The notes under the pieces were generated by a model. That model made no database searches. It was not told where the DNA came from and worked only from the letters and a program-made list of their open reading frames with translations. Below are positions 1 to 8,600 of a DNA stretch of 64,000 nt, piece after piece. The DNA is taken from NCBI RefSeq assembly GCF_003206045.1, contig NZ_PZJM01000009.1:372001-436000 (forward strand), read 5' to 3'. Source of the stretch: Salinicola lusitanus (GTDB taxonomy: Bacteria > Pseudomonadota > Gammaproteobacteria > Pseudomonadales > Halomonadaceae). Made by a program: the position numbers and the translations under genes. The first letter of the stretch is position 1, and each line of letters opens with the position of its first letter.

Positions 1-682
1 TGCAGGAGGCCACCGGATCGCGCTGGTCGCGCCCGAGCCGACGCCGCTGCCACGCCTGCTGCCACCACCGTTGGGGCGGGCACTCGGCGAGGCCTTCGCC
101 GAAGCCGGTATTAGCGGCTATTTCGAACGTCAGGTGACAGCGCTTCACGACGATGGCGACGGTATGACGCTGGCACTCGACGATGGCGAAGTGCTGGCAG
201 CGGATCTGGTGCTGGTCGCGACGGGGCTGCGCCCGCGTACCGGCCTGGCCGAGGCCGCAGGGCTGGCGGTGTCGCCGGCCGGTATCCTGACCGACCGCCG
301 GCTCGCGACCAGTGCGCCGGATATCTTCGCGCTGGGTGACGTGGCCTGTGTCGACGGGCTCGGCGCCCCGGCCGGCGGAGTGAGCGCCATGTACGTTCAG
401 CCACTGCAGGCCGCGGTCAAGGCGCTGGCGGCAACGCTGACCGGCACCCCGACCGAGGCGAGCTACGGCGCCTGGCCGGTGGTGGTCAAGACACCGCTGC
501 TACCGGTTGTCGCGCTGCCACCGCGTGAACCCCCGCACCACTGGCGGATCGAGGGAGAGGCCAGCGATTTCAGCGCCCTGGCCGAGGATCAGACAGGGCG
601 GTTGCTGGGCTTCGCGCTGACCGGGCGCTGCGTTCGTCGTAAAGTCGAACTGGCGCGAGCTGCCCCCCCGTTGCTAGGCTAG
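1..682 (+). CDS. rubB: Rubredoxin-NAD(+) reductase, C-terminal part (partial at window start)
   Basis: The reading frame is open from the first bases of the window, so the 5' end is missing; an in-frame TTG at 71 is probably not the start. What remains is the second half of a two-dinucleotide-binding-domain flavoprotein: the end of the NAD(H) domain (LVLVATGLRPRTGLAEAAGL), then the conserved FAD-binding motif with DIFALGDVACVDG, and a small C-terminal domain ending in ALTGRCVRRK. This matches the rubredoxin/ferredoxin-NAD reductase family, which passes electrons from NAD(P)H through FAD to rubredoxin in the cytoplasm. Related members with other acceptors cannot be excluded because the N-terminus is absent. 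An HU gene follows 168 bp downstream. Confidence 0.75.
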   Translation, partial: AGGHRIALVAPEPTPLPRLLPPPLGRALGEAFAEAGISGYFERQVTALHDDGDGMTLALDDGEVLAADLVLVATGLRPRTGLAEAAGLAVSPAGILTDRRLATSAPDIFALGDVACVDGLGAPAGGVSAMYVQPLQAAVKALAATLTGTPTEASYGAWPVVVKTPLLPVVALPPREPPHHWRIEGEASDFSALAEDQTGRLLGFALTGRCVRRKVELARAAPPLLG

Positions 683-727
683 CCTCGGTGGCTACGGTTG
701 TATCAGCCATGAATCGTCACCTGATGC

Positions 728-758
728 TGGACAAACCGCGCCCCGAGCGGCTTATTAT
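728..758 (+). promoter_or_regulatory. Possible sigma70 promoter for the HU gene
   Basis: TGGACA (728-733) resembles a -35 box. TATTAT (753-758), or TTATTA one base upstream, resembles a -10 box, with an 18-19 bp spacer. It lies about 90 bp before the HU start codon in the 168-bp gap after the reductase. The match is by eye only and the spacer is long. Confidence 0.3.
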
Positions 759-850
759 GCGTTCGGAGGGCATTCCCCTCATCGAGAACAACAACTCGTT
801 TTAGATGCGAGGCGTTTCAGGTGACGCCATAGCCAAACTAGGAGGGCTCT

Positions 851-1126
851 ATGCGTAAGCCAGAACTCGCTGCGGCGATTGCCGAGCGTGCGGATCTTTC
901 GAAGGACAAGGCCAGTCAGGTGCTGAACGTCATTCTCGACGAAATCACCGGGACGGTTTCCAAAGGTAGCGATGTCACCTTGATCGGTTTTGGTTCATTT
1001 ACGGTTCGCGAGCGTGCCGCACGGACGGGTAAGAACCCGCAGACTGGCAAGCCGCTGAACATCCCGGCCAGCAAGACCGTGGCCTTCAAGCCCGGCAAGG
1101 CTCTCAAGGACGCCGTCAGCAAGTAA
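851..1126 (+). CDS. hupB: HU family DNA-binding protein
   Basis: A 91-residue protein, the normal HU length, starting with MRKPELAAAIAERADLSKDK and carrying the signature GFGSFTVRERAARTGKNPQTG (here split across residues 49-69) that forms the beta-arm inserted into the minor groove. HU dimers bend and compact nucleoid DNA without sequence specificity. A strong ribosome binding site (GGAGGG) lies 5 bases before the ATG. HU rather than IHF is preferred because of the N-terminal sequence and the length without an extended C-terminus; whether it is the alpha or beta subunit type cannot be decided here. Confidence 0.93.
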   Translation: MRKPELAAAIAERADLSKDKASQVLNVILDEITGTVSKGSDVTLIGFGSFTVRERAARTGKNPQTGKPLNIPASKTVAFKPGKALKDAVSK

Positions 1127-1254
1127 GTTCGGGTTTCGAATTCCCGAGTCGCTCATCCGCCAATGAGCGCAGCGATAGCCGATCCGTCCCGATACCGGCG
1201 GGTCGGCATTCTTCGATACATTCCCTGTCCTGTTGATCGGTCGTGCGAGGTGGC

Positions 1255-1611
1255 ATGAAGCTCAAGTTGATGCTCTGGTGGCTTGGCGTGATGCTCAAAC
1301 GCGCGCGTTCGCGCAAGGCGGCATTCCGCGACACGCTGGAAAAGCTCCGTCGGTTCGACTGGGGTGTGGCCACCGAGGACCTGTCGATTGCTCGGCACTA
1401 TCGCATGACGCCCCAGGCAATCCAGAGCGCTCCCGGCCTGCCGGTGGATCTGGCGCTGGAGCTGCGCTTTCGTGACGCCGACAGCGCGACTCGCTTTCTC
1501 CGTAAACCGTCTCAGCGCGCCTTCCGAGAGGGGCTGTTCGATGGCCGCCTGCGGCTGGTGGGCGACTCCCGCGATCTGGAACGACTGCAGGGACTGCTCA
1601 AGCATCTCTAG
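1255..1611 (+). CDS. Small conserved-looking protein of unknown function
   Basis: I do not recognise this 118-residue protein with confidence. The ATG at 1255 is preferred over the GTG at 1243 because GAGGTGG sits directly upstream. The N-terminus (MKLKLMLWWLGVMLKRARSR) is a hydrophobic patch followed by a basic segment. The rest is hydrophilic and rich in Arg and Asp, with alternating hydrophobic strands (LALELRFRD, GRLRLVGD) that would suit a small alpha/beta lipid-binding domain of the SCP2 type; that is only a guess. It follows HU by about 130 bp and ends just before a strong inverted repeat. Confidence 0.6.
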   Translation: MKLKLMLWWLGVMLKRARSRKAAFRDTLEKLRRFDWGVATEDLSIARHYRMTPQAIQSAPGLPVDLALELRFRDADSATRFLRKPSQRAFREGLFDGRLRLVGDSRDLERLQGLLKHL

Positions 1612-1644
1612 CCGATCCTGAGTATGCGCCGGCCCTGAACCGCA

Positions 1645-1677
1645 GCGCCCCTGGCAGTGATGAACTGCCAGGGGCGC
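1645..1677. terminator. Terminator-like hairpin between convergent genes
   Basis: A perfect 14-bp inverted repeat (GCGCCCCTGGCAGT at 1645-1658 and its complement at 1664-1677) with a 5-base loop, followed on the plus strand by TTGTT. It lies between the plus-strand gene ending at 1611 and the minus-strand YceI gene ending at 1718, so it can serve both. The T tract is weak. Confidence 0.7.
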
Positions 1678-1717
1678 TTGTTATCGGCCGGCGGGAATGC
1701 CGGCCGGCATCCCGTCT

Positions 1718-2317
1718 TTACTGTGCGGTGGACGGCTTGGCGGCTTCGGCTTCGCTCGACAGGCGAATGGTGATGTCATCGCTGACATTGGGCACATACT
1801 GATCCAGGCCGAAATCGCTGCGCTGAAGGGTCGTCTCGGCGTCGAAGCCCAGCGCCGGCACCTTCGCCATCGGATGCTCGCCAACGCCATTGAGCGTGGC
1901 GTGCAGCACGACCGGCTTGGTCACGCCCTTGAGGGTCAGGTCGCCATGCACGTCGTACCTATCTTCGCCCATCGATTCGATCTCGGTACTCTTGAACGTG
2001 GCGTCGGGATACTGCGCAACGTCGAAGTACTCGCTGCCCAGGAACTCCTCGTTGAGCGCCGGCACCTTGGTGTCCACGGTCTTGACCGGAATGGTCACCT
2101 CGACACGGGAATTGGCGACGTCGTCCTCGTCGAACTGAATGGTGCCGGTCACGTCCGAGAACGTGGCCGTCGGGTGGGAGAACCCGAAGTGGCTCCAGGA
2201 AGCCACGACGCTGGTATGCGTGGGATCCATCTGGTACGTCGTGGTATCTGCCATCGCGCTGACGCTTGCCGTCGACGCCAGCAGGGCCGTAGCCAGGACG
2301 ATCTTGTTCGACATCAT
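1718..2317 (-). CDS. YceI family periplasmic lipid-binding protein
   Basis: A 199-residue secreted protein. The start at 2317 (the first of two adjacent ATGs) is chosen because GAGGAAG lies 6 bases upstream; a longer reading frame to 2386 has no such site. A signal peptide with hydrophobic core and cleavage after SAMA (about residue 23) precedes a YceI domain that begins TTYQMDPTHTSVVASWSHFG and includes KGVTKPV. YceI proteins are periplasmic beta-barrel lipocalin-like carriers of isoprenoid lipids, often induced by base or osmotic stress. It follows the pirin gene by 77 bp on the same strand, and the two may be cotranscribed. Confidence 0.9.
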   Translation of the reverse strand: MMSNKIVLATALLASTASVSAMADTTTYQMDPTHTSVVASWSHFGFSHPTATFSDVTGTIQFDEDDVANSRVEVTIPVKTVDTKVPALNEEFLGSEYFDVAQYPDATFKSTEIESMGEDRYDVHGDLTLKGVTKPVVLHATLNGVGEHPMAKVPALGFDAETTLQRSDFGLDQYVPNVSDDITIRLSSEAEAAKPSTAQ

Positions 2318-2394
2318 CGGTAACTTCCTCGAGTTGGGTGGTCTTTCACGCTGTTCGAATGGCGGACACCCGTAGGTGGCCGCCACGATTCAGA

Positions 2395-3102
2395 TCAGGA
2401 TATCGTCGGCAGATCGAATACCAGCACTTCGGCATCCTCGCCGTGTTCCAGGGTCACGCCTGGCTCTTCCACCAGCATCAGCGCATCGCCGCCCTCGAGC
2501 GCCTGGCCGTTGACGCTCACCTTGCCGCGCACCACATGGACGTAGCTCTGACGGCCATCGGCCAGTGCCAGCTCGACACGCTCGTCGGCGTCGAGCAGCG
2601 ACGCGTAGATGAAGGCATCCTGCTGCAGGGTGAGCGAACCGTCGCGACCGTCAGGCGAGAGAATCAGGCACAGCCGGCCACGCTTGTCGGCATCCGTGAA
2701 ATCCTTCTCGGCGTAGTGCGGGGTCAGGCCGCGCTCTCGCGGGAACAGCCAGATCTGCAGGAAGTGGACCGGTTCGCTGGTCGAGTGGTTGAACTCGCTG
2801 TGCTCGACGCCACTTCCCGTGGTCATGATCTGCACCCGGCCGGGGCCGATCGAGGAGCCGTTGCCCAGGGTGTCCCGATGACCCAGCTCGCCGCTCAGGA
2901 CATAGGAGAAGATCTCCATGTCCTGATGGCCGTGCCGGCCAAAGCCTTGACCGGGCGCCACGCGATCTTCGTTGATGACCCGCAGTACGCTGAAGTGGAC
3001 GTGTTTCGGATCGTGGTAGCCGGCGAACGAGAAAGAGTGATAGCTCTTGAGCCAGCCGTGATCGGCGTAACCGCGCTCGCCAGCGTGTCTGATCGTCAAC
3101 AT
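2395..3102 (-). CDS. Pirin family protein (YhhW-like bicupin)
   Basis: A 235-residue cytoplasmic bicupin close to E. coli YhhW. The N-terminal cupin contains the metal-binding set of the pirin family (RHGHQDMEIFSYVLSGELGH, about residues 56-75, plus the later GVEHSEFNH). The C-terminal cupin (YVHVVRGKVSVNG) lacks an obvious metal site, as in other bacterial pirins. YhhW-type pirins can cleave quercetin in vitro and may act as redox-sensing cofactors; the physiological substrate here is unknown. The gene sits directly upstream of yceI. Confidence 0.9.
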   Translation of the reverse strand: MLTIRHAGERGYADHGWLKSYHSFSFAGYHDPKHVHFSVLRVINEDRVAPGQGFGRHGHQDMEIFSYVLSGELGHRDTLGNGSSIGPGRVQIMTTGSGVEHSEFNHSTSEPVHFLQIWLFPRERGLTPHYAEKDFTDADKRGRLCLILSPDGRDGSLTLQQDAFIYASLLDADERVELALADGRQSYVHVVRGKVSVNGQALEGGDALMLVEEPGVTLEHGEDAEVLVFDLPTIS

Positions 3103-3232
3103 GGAGTGTCTCCTGGTTGCGGGCGCCGAGCGTCAGCCGCGGCGCGATGGAGACAGTTTATCGATCAATTAATCGAACAAAAGCGCGTTTTTATGCATGT
3201 ATCGATGCGCAAAATCGAACGATTGCGCGCAC

Positions 3233-4108
3233 TCAGGATTCGTCGATTCGCGCACCTTGGATCGAATCGGCCAGTTCCCGGATCAACGCCAGCGCACCCT
3301 CCGGACCTGACTCGGCGAGTCGCTCGATCAGCGCGCTACCGACGACCACCGCGTCGGTGACCCTGGCAATGGCGGCGGCCGTGTCGCCGTCGCGCACGCC
3401 AAAGCCGACGGCGACAGGCAACGGTGACTGCCGCTTGAGATCGTCGAGCGCGCGACCCAGCTCCGCCGCGATATCGAGTCGCCGACTGCCGGTCACGCCG
3501 TTGAAGGCGATGCGATAGACGAAGCCGTCACCCTGCGCCAGCAGGGCCGGCAGTCGCTCGGGCGGTGTCGTCGGCGCCACCAGCGGGATTCGCGCCAGAC
3601 CCAGGTCGCGTGCCCTGGCCGTCAGCGCGGCGCCGTGCTCCGGCGGCAGGTCGACCAGGATCAGTCCATCCACACCGGCCTCCGCTGCCGCTTGCAGGAA
3701 GCGATCCTCGCCGAAGCGCTGGAGCGGATTGAGATAACCCATCAGCACGATCGGCGTCTCCTCGTCGCGCTGGCGAAAATCGCGCACCATCTCCAGGGTT
3801 CGCGCCAGGGTCTGGCCATTCGCCAGGGCCCGCTGTCCGGCACGTTGGATGGCCACGCCGTCGGCCATCGGGTCGCTGAACGGCATCCCCAGTTCGATGA
3901 TGTCGGCGCCCGCGGCCGGCAGCCGGGCGAGCAGATCGCCGCTGGTGACGGGATCGGGGTCGCCGGCCATCACGTAGGTCACCAGCGCGGCGCGATTCTC
4001 GACACTCAGCGCCGCGAAACGGCGCGCCAGGCGTGAATCGGTCAGGGGAGAGACAGGGCGCGGGGTCTCGGTCTGCTGCGTGTCGATCGTCGATGACGGT
4101 GCGTTCAT
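3233..4108 (-). CDS. trpA: Tryptophan synthase alpha subunit
   Basis: A 291-residue TIM-barrel enzyme that releases glyceraldehyde-3-phosphate from indole-3-glycerol phosphate and channels indole to TrpB. Typical motifs are present: [10 protein letters not shown], the catalytic-glutamate motif [25 protein letters not shown], and the phosphate-binding [12 protein letters not shown]. The N-terminus is about 20 residues longer than in E. coli. Its ATG overlaps the trpB stop codon (ATGA, 4105-4108), so the two subunits are translationally coupled. The open frame continues upstream into trpB but carries no family sequence there. As in pseudomonads, trpBA is separate from other trp genes and faces a trpI-type regulator. 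Confidence 0.96.
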   Translation of the reverse strand: MNAPSSTIDTQQTETPRPVSPLTDSRLARRFAALSVENRAALVTYVMAGDPDPVTSGDLLARLPAAGADIIELGMPFSDPMADGVAIQRAGQRALANGQTLARTLEMVRDFRQRDEETPIVLMGYLNPLQRFGEDRFLQAAAEAGVDGLILVDLPPEHGAALTARARDLGLARIPLVAPTTPPERLPALLAQGDGFVYRIAFNGVTGSRRLDIAAELGRALDDLKRQSPLPVAVGFGVRDGDTAAAIARVTDAVVVGSALIERLAESGPEGALALIRELADSIQGARIDES

Positions 4109-5433
4109 GATTCGGCCTCCTCGGGCATCAGGTGACGGGTGATGGTGTCCATGTCCTTGTCGCCGCGACCGCTCAGGCAGACCACGATGATCTGGTCCGC
4201 TTCCTGCCTGGCGGCCAGCCGCCCGGCATGATGGAGCGCGTGGGCCGATTCCAGTGCCGGCACGATCCCTTCCAGCCGGCAGCAGAGCGCGACGGCCTCG
4301 AGCGCCTCCTCGTCGGTGACCGCGACATAGCTTGCCCGGCCGCTGTCGTGAAGGTAGGCGTGCTCGGGGCCGATGCCGGGATAGTCGAGTCCCGCGGAGA
4401 TCGAGTGCGCGTCGCGAATCTGGCCGTCGTCGTCCTGCAGCAGATAGGTACGATTGCCGTGCAGGATGCCGGGCGCGCCGCCGTTGAGACTGGCGGCGTG
4501 GCGGCCGCTCTCCAGCCCTTCCCCGGCGGCCTCCACGCCGACCATGGCAACCGCCGCGTCGTCGAGAAAGGCATGGAACAGTCCCATGGCGTTGGAGCCG
4601 CCGCCGACGCAGGCGACCAGCGTGTCCGGCAGACGACCCTGCGCCGTCAGCAGCTGCTCGCGTGTCTCGAGACCGATCACCGTCTGGAAATCCCGCACCA
4701 TGCGCGGATAAGGCGCAGGCCCCGCCACCGTGCCGATGATGTAGAAGGTGTGGTCGACGTTGGCGACCCAGTCGCGCAGCGCCTCGTTCATGGCGTCCTT
4801 GAGCGTCGCCGTGCCACTGTGGACCGGCACGATCTCGGCGCCGAGCAGGCGCATGCGCTGAACGTTGGGCTGCTGGCGCTCGATATCGGTCGCCCCCATG
4901 TAGATTACGCAACCCAGGCCGAGCCGCGCGGCGATCGTGGCGACGGCCACGCCGTGCATGCCGGCCCCGGTCTCCGCGATCAGCCGTTGGCGGCCCATGC
5001 GCTGCGCCAGCAGCGCCTGACCCAGGGCGTTGTTGATCTTGTGCGCGCCGGTGTGATTGAGATCCTCACGCTTCAGGTAGATCCGCGCACCGCCGAAGTG
5101 TTCGGTCAGACGCTCGGCGAAATAGAGCGGAGTGGCGCGCCCCACATAGTCGCGCTGGAGCTCCTCCAGCCTGGCCTGGAAGGCGGGATCGAGGCGGGCC
5201 TCGTCATAGGCGGCTTCGATCTCGCCGATCAGCGGCATCAGCGTCTCGGCGACATAGCGCCCGCCGTAGCCCAGGTTCGACGGCGTGTCGTGGCCATCGT
5301 CCGCGCTGCCACCCAAAAATTCCCGGGGAAAATTTTTGACGTCGCGCCGGCGACGGCCCGAAGGGTGGCCGCCAGGGGTGGCGGGTACAAAAAAGCCGTT
5401 GTGGTCGGGGAGAGTCTTCAATGTCGAGTTCAT
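4105..5433 (-). CDS. trpB: Tryptophan synthase beta subunit with an N-terminal insertion
   Basis: A 442-residue PLP enzyme that condenses indole with serine to give tryptophan. The PLP lysine is Lys132 in [13 protein letters not shown], and the phosphate loop GGGSNAMG is present. Proteobacterial TrpB is normally about 400 residues, with a short lead such as [20 protein letters not shown]. Here the lead breaks after DHNGFF, and about 40 extra residues, including the basic run [18 protein letters not shown], precede [13 protein letters not shown]. That segment coincides with a palindromic DNA element (5308-5369). All catalytic motifs are intact, so the enzyme is probably active. A later in-frame TTG inside the element could give a shorter form, but no good ribosome site supports it. 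Confidence 0.95.
   Translation of the reverse strand: MNSTLKTLPDHNGFFVPATPGGHPSGRRRRDVKNFPREFLGGSADDGHDTPSNLGYGGRYVAETLMPLIGEIEAAYDEARLDPAFQARLEELQRDYVGRATPLYFAERLTEHFGGARIYLKREDLNHTGAHKINNALGQALLAQRMGRQRLIAETGAGMHGVAVATIAARLGLGCVIYMGATDIERQQPNVQRMRLLGAEIVPVHSGTATLKDAMNEALRDWVANVDHTFYIIGTVAGPAPYPRMVRDFQTVIGLETREQLLTAQGRLPDTLVACVGGGSNAMGLFHAFLDDAAVAMVGVEAAGEGLESGRHAASLNGGAPGILHGNRTYLLQDDDGQIRDAHSISAGLDYPGIGPEHAYLHDSGRASYVAVTDEEALEAVALCCRLEGIVPALESAHALHHAGRLAARQEADQIIVVCLSGRGDKDMDTITRHLMPEEAES
5308..5369. repeat. Palindromic element inside the 5' coding region of trpB
   Basis: The 62-bp segment is bounded by inverted repeats GCCACCC (5308-5314) and GGGTGGC (5363-5369). Nested within it are AAAAATT (5315-5321) and AATTTTT (5331-5337) around a CCCGGGG core. 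On the trpB strand it encodes residues about 22-42. It corresponds to sequence that normal TrpB proteins lack, which suggests in-frame insertion of a small palindromic repeat. Confidence 0.6.
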
Positions 5434-5510
5434 CGTTCAGATCCGGTCATCGATTCGATGCCCCCAGACTAGGCTGGCGGCGAGAGGGAAAAAATCGATA
5501 AACTCTCCGC

Positions 5511-5535
5511 GTAATGTGAGAAAAAATCACCTAAT
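5511..5535. promoter_or_regulatory. Candidate TrpI operator between trpB and trpI
   Basis: The 114-bp divergent gap contains the dyad GTGA-N7-TCAC (5516-5519 and 5527-5530) in an AT-rich stretch close to the trpI start. LysR-type regulators bind such interrupted dyads, and TrpI in pseudomonads activates trpBA from this position with indoleglycerol phosphate as coinducer. The assignment is by position and symmetry only. Confidence 0.4.
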
Positions 5536-5547
5536 GAGGGGCCTGCG

Positions 5548-6450
5548 ATGACCACGTTACCGTCTCTCAATGCGTTGCGCGCGTTCGAGGCCACCGCCCG
5601 CCTGGGCAGCGTCAGTGCCGCCGCCGAGGAGCTTCATGTCACGCATGGTGCGGTGAGTCGCCAGTTGCGAACGCTGGGAGAACACTTTGGCGTCGAACTG
5701 TTCGAGAAGGCTGGGCGCGGGCTCGTGCCGACGAGTCACGGTCGTCTGCTATACCCCGCCGTGGGTGAGGCTTTCTCACGCTTGAGCGAGGGCTGCTCGG
5801 CGTTGACCCGCCATCTCGACGAGGCGCCGTTCACGCTGGCCTGTCCCGGCAGCCTGCTGGCACGCTGGTTGATCCCGCGGCTCGACCGGCTCAATGCCGA
5901 CCTGCCCGAGCTGCGCCTGCGGGTGGTCTCCAGCGAAAACGAACTCGACCCGCGTCGCGAGGATGTCGATGCCACGCTGCGTTTCGCCGCGCCGCCCTGG
6001 TTTGATGACATGCCGGTGTTCGAACTGATGTCGGAGCGCATCGTCGCGGTCGCGACACCGGCGATCTGGACGACGGCAGCGAAGGGGTCGGCCAGGGCAA
6101 TGCTCGAGCGGCTCACGCTGCTGGATACGGCGTCGCGGCCGCAAGCCTGGCCCCAGTGGGCAGCGGCCATGGGCGTCGATGACGCGACGCTGGCCGACGC
6201 GCGCGCCAGGGGGCGCAGTTTCGAGCATCTCTACTATCTGCTGGAGGCTGCGCTGGCCGGCCTGGGCGTCGCCATCGCGCCCGAGTTGCTGGTGGCGAGC
6301 GAGTTGAACCAGGGGCGGCTGATGGCGCCGTGGCCGGCGATCGAGACCGATGCGTCGCTGGGGCTGTGGCTGGCGCCCGGCATCGATACCCGGCGCGGTG
6401 AGCGCCTCGCCGAATGGTTGCGCCGCGAGCTGACCGGCGTTCAGCGCTGA
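5548..6450 (+). CDS. trpI: LysR-type regulator, probable TrpI activator of trpBA
   Basis: A 300-residue LysR-type regulator. The N-terminal winged helix-turn-helix reads LNALRAFEATARLGSVSAAAEELHVTHGAVSRQLRTLGEHFGVELFEKAGRGLVPT (given here as residues 8-63), followed by a periplasmic-binding-protein-like effector domain. The GcvA/TrpI-like subfamily character and the divergent position next to trpBA identify it as the likely indoleglycerol-phosphate-responsive activator of that operon. GAGGGG lies upstream of the ATG. Its 3' end overlaps the convergent MpaB-like gene by 10 bp. Confidence 0.85.
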   Translation: MTTLPSLNALRAFEATARLGSVSAAAEELHVTHGAVSRQLRTLGEHFGVELFEKAGRGLVPTSHGRLLYPAVGEAFSRLSEGCSALTRHLDEAPFTLACPGSLLARWLIPRLDRLNADLPELRLRVVSSENELDPRREDVDATLRFAAPPWFDDMPVFELMSERIVAVATPAIWTTAAKGSARAMLERLTLLDTASRPQAWPQWAAAMGVDDATLADARARGRSFEHLYYLLEAALAGLGVAIAPELLVASELNQGRLMAPWPAIETDASLGLWLAPGIDTRRGERLAEWLRRELTGVQR

Positions 6451-7325
6451 GCCTGCTCCCTCGCCTGCATCCGTTCCAGGGCCCGGCGATAGGAGCCGTT
6501 GCGCACCGCCCAGCGCATTACCGGGGCGATGGCGCGGATGCCGCCGCGAACCGCGTGGCGCTCGAGTCGCGACATCTCGAGGCTGAGCAGTGTCGCCGCC
6601 CAGGAGGGCAGCAGATCGATGCCGGCGCGCATGAACAGCGTCCCGGCCGACCGGAAGATCGGGTTGGGCGGCAAGGCGTGCAGCAGCACGTCGGTCACGT
6701 CGCGGGTCCGTGTGTCGCAGACGAGATACCGACGCTGACGTTCCAGATAGGCGTCGATCGCCGCGCGCGATCGGGGCACGTGGCGCGCGCCCAGTGCCTC
6801 GGCGACGCGTGCGGTTTCATCGAAGTAGCGATCCTGGTTCTCGAGGCTGAGCCGGGGATTGCGATAACGCATGTGGGCGGCCAGGAAACGACTCGTCTCG
6901 GCCACGTGGACCCACACCAGCAGCTCGGGATCGTTGGCGGCGTAGGGCGTGCCGTCGGCGGCGTGACCGTGGACGCCATCGTGAACCCGGCGCACCCGCT
7001 CGATGACCCGCTCGGCGTCATCGCGGGCACCGAAGGTGGTGACGGCGATGAACTGGCTGGTACGGCGCAGCCGGCCGATCATGTCCTGGCGGAAGTTGGA
7101 GTGATCCCAGATGCCGGCCAGGGCCAGCGGGTGCAGCGTCTGCAGCAGCAGCGCGCTGATACCGCCACACATCATTGGCGTGAACTCGCCGTGGATCTGC
7201 CAAGCGACGGTATCCGGACCGAACAGGCCGGGATCGCCCTTGGGCTCGGTGTAGTCGACCCCGCCCAGCGTGCGGCCGGTCAGGTGGCTGATGCGCTTTT
7301 CGATGGCGTCGCGCAGGGAAGTCAT
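6441..7325 (-). CDS. Oxygenase MpaB family / DUF2236 protein
   Basis: A 294-residue protein of the DUF2236 (MpaB/latex-clearing-protein-like) family. Family hallmarks are GPDTVAWQIHGEFTPMMCGG near residues 37-56, then LLLQTLHPLALAGIWDHSNF with a histidine expected to be near the haem, and the central LLVWVHVAETSRFL. Members are haem-containing oxygenase-like proteins; the substrate of bacterial copies like this is unknown. It starts 15 bp after the end of the DUF4105 gene on the same strand, so the two are probably cotranscribed. Its 3' end overlaps trpI convergently by 10 bp. Confidence 0.85.
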   Translation of the reverse strand: MTSLRDAIEKRISHLTGRTLGGVDYTEPKGDPGLFGPDTVAWQIHGEFTPMMCGGISALLLQTLHPLALAGIWDHSNFRQDMIGRLRRTSQFIAVTTFGARDDAERVIERVRRVHDGVHGHAADGTPYAANDPELLVWVHVAETSRFLAAHMRYRNPRLSLENQDRYFDETARVAEALGARHVPRSRAAIDAYLERQRRYLVCDTRTRDVTDVLLHALPPNPIFRSAGTLFMRAGIDLLPSWAATLLSLEMSRLERHAVRGGIRAIAPVMRWAVRNGSYRRALERMQAREQAQR

Positions 7326-7340
7326 GGCATTGGGTTCGGG

Positions 7341-8414
7341 TCAGGGCGGTGACGCATGAACGGTCTCGCCGTCGGCGACGGGGACGCCATCGCGGATGGC
7401 GCGGGAAAAGGCCTCGCTCCCCGCATTGTACGGGATCTGCCGGGCGCGCGGATTGATATGGCCCCGCTGGCGCAGGAATTCGAGCGAATGGCTGCTGTCC
7501 AGCCCACCGATATCGTAGACGTACGCCGGCAGATAGCCGGAGAGAATCAGCCGGATATCCCTGGGCAGGCCCGGCACGATCTTGTCGACCATGTCGAAGA
7601 CGATGGTGGTGCAGTTGCTGGTCAGGGTGTTGTAGAACGCGGGGTCCGCGCGCAGCCTGTCGGCTTCGTCGAGATAGGCCAAAAACAGCTCGCGCCGGGC
7701 GGCCGGCGACAGCCCCACGTTGTAGAGATAGACGTCTTCGCCTCTGACGTTGCTGCGCAGGCGCAGAATATCGTTCTCGTCGGCGGCGATCAGGTTGACC
7801 TCGAACTGCTTGAAGAAACCGCCGCTGATCGAGAACGCTTCATCGCGCTCGCGACGGATCTCCACCGAGAAGGTCAGGTGCCGGCCATCGTCGAAGCCGA
7901 AGCTGACCAGGGTGTGGGCGATTGCCGGTCCCATCCAGTAGGAGACGATCATGTCGACACGGTCGAGCTGCGACAGATCGTACTCGCGGGTCTCCCAATG
8001 CGGTGTCGCGGTCTCCGGCGTATGCCACTCGAAATCGCGAACGTCATGTAGCGTCACCCGATCGCCCTCGCGCTCGTAGGAGAGCTGACGGGCGACGTCG
8101 GGGGCCCAGTCGCGGTCGCTGCGGGGAGTCAAACCCTGCCACCAGGCAACGAGGGTGATCAGCGCGATGACGAAGCTGCAGCGTGCCGCCAGCGCGAGGT
8201 GCGGCCGCGCGCGTTGCCAGAGCGGCGCCAGCAAGGCGACGCCGCCGATCAGGCACCAGACGGCAAGGGTCGACATCACCACGCCGGGCGAGCCGGGCAG
8301 CTCGAAGTGGATTGCGAGAGCGCCCCAGCCGATGGTGGCGATCAAGGCGATGGCGCGCACGCTGTGGCCGAGGATGCGAAGCGGGCGGCGAGTCGGACGA
8401 ACGGAGAGGGCCAT
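7341..8414 (-). CDS. DUF4105 family membrane protein
   Basis: A 357-residue protein whose start at 8414 (MALSVRPTRRPLRIL) is chosen from the ATG followed at once by a basic leader and hydrophobic segments; a GGAG lies 6-9 bases upstream. Three transmembrane helices fill the first roughly 100 residues. A large extracytoplasmic domain follows with the DUF4105 pattern: SYWMGPAIAHTLVSFGF, FNTLTSNCTT-type motif (here FYNTLTSNCTTIVFDM) and the SCTT cysteine. The family resembles papain-like permuted NlpC/P60 peptidases, so Cys and His could be catalytic, but no activity is established. It is followed by the MpaB-like gene. Confidence 0.82.
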   Translation of the reverse strand: MALSVRPTRRPLRILGHSVRAIALIATIGWGALAIHFELPGSPGVVMSTLAVWCLIGGVALLAPLWQRARPHLALAARCSFVIALITLVAWWQGLTPRSDRDWAPDVARQLSYEREGDRVTLHDVRDFEWHTPETATPHWETREYDLSQLDRVDMIVSYWMGPAIAHTLVSFGFDDGRHLTFSVEIRRERDEAFSISGGFFKQFEVNLIAADENDILRLRSNVRGEDVYLYNVGLSPAARRELFLAYLDEADRLRADPAFYNTLTSNCTTIVFDMVDKIVPGLPRDIRLILSGYLPAYVYDIGGLDSSHSLEFLRQRGHINPRARQIPYNAGSEAFSRAIRDGVPVADGETVHASPP

Positions 8415-8600
8415 GGCGCTCCATGAGACGGTGGCGTACGGAGACCGCCAATGCCCAACGGAGAGTGCGGGCGCGAGCGGCACCTCCTGCGGACACGGTG
8501 GCGGAAAGGGGCGATGGTGCCGGACAAGCGCGAGGGAATAAAGCGCTGTCGGAGCTGTGGTGAATCGGGGTAGCGGCGTTATACTAAAGTCTAATGCGTG

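Noticed and set aside
4109-4912. N-terminal extension of trpA into trpB
   Set aside because: The frame stays open upstream, but TrpA family sequence begins at the ATG at 4108, which overlaps the trpB stop codon.
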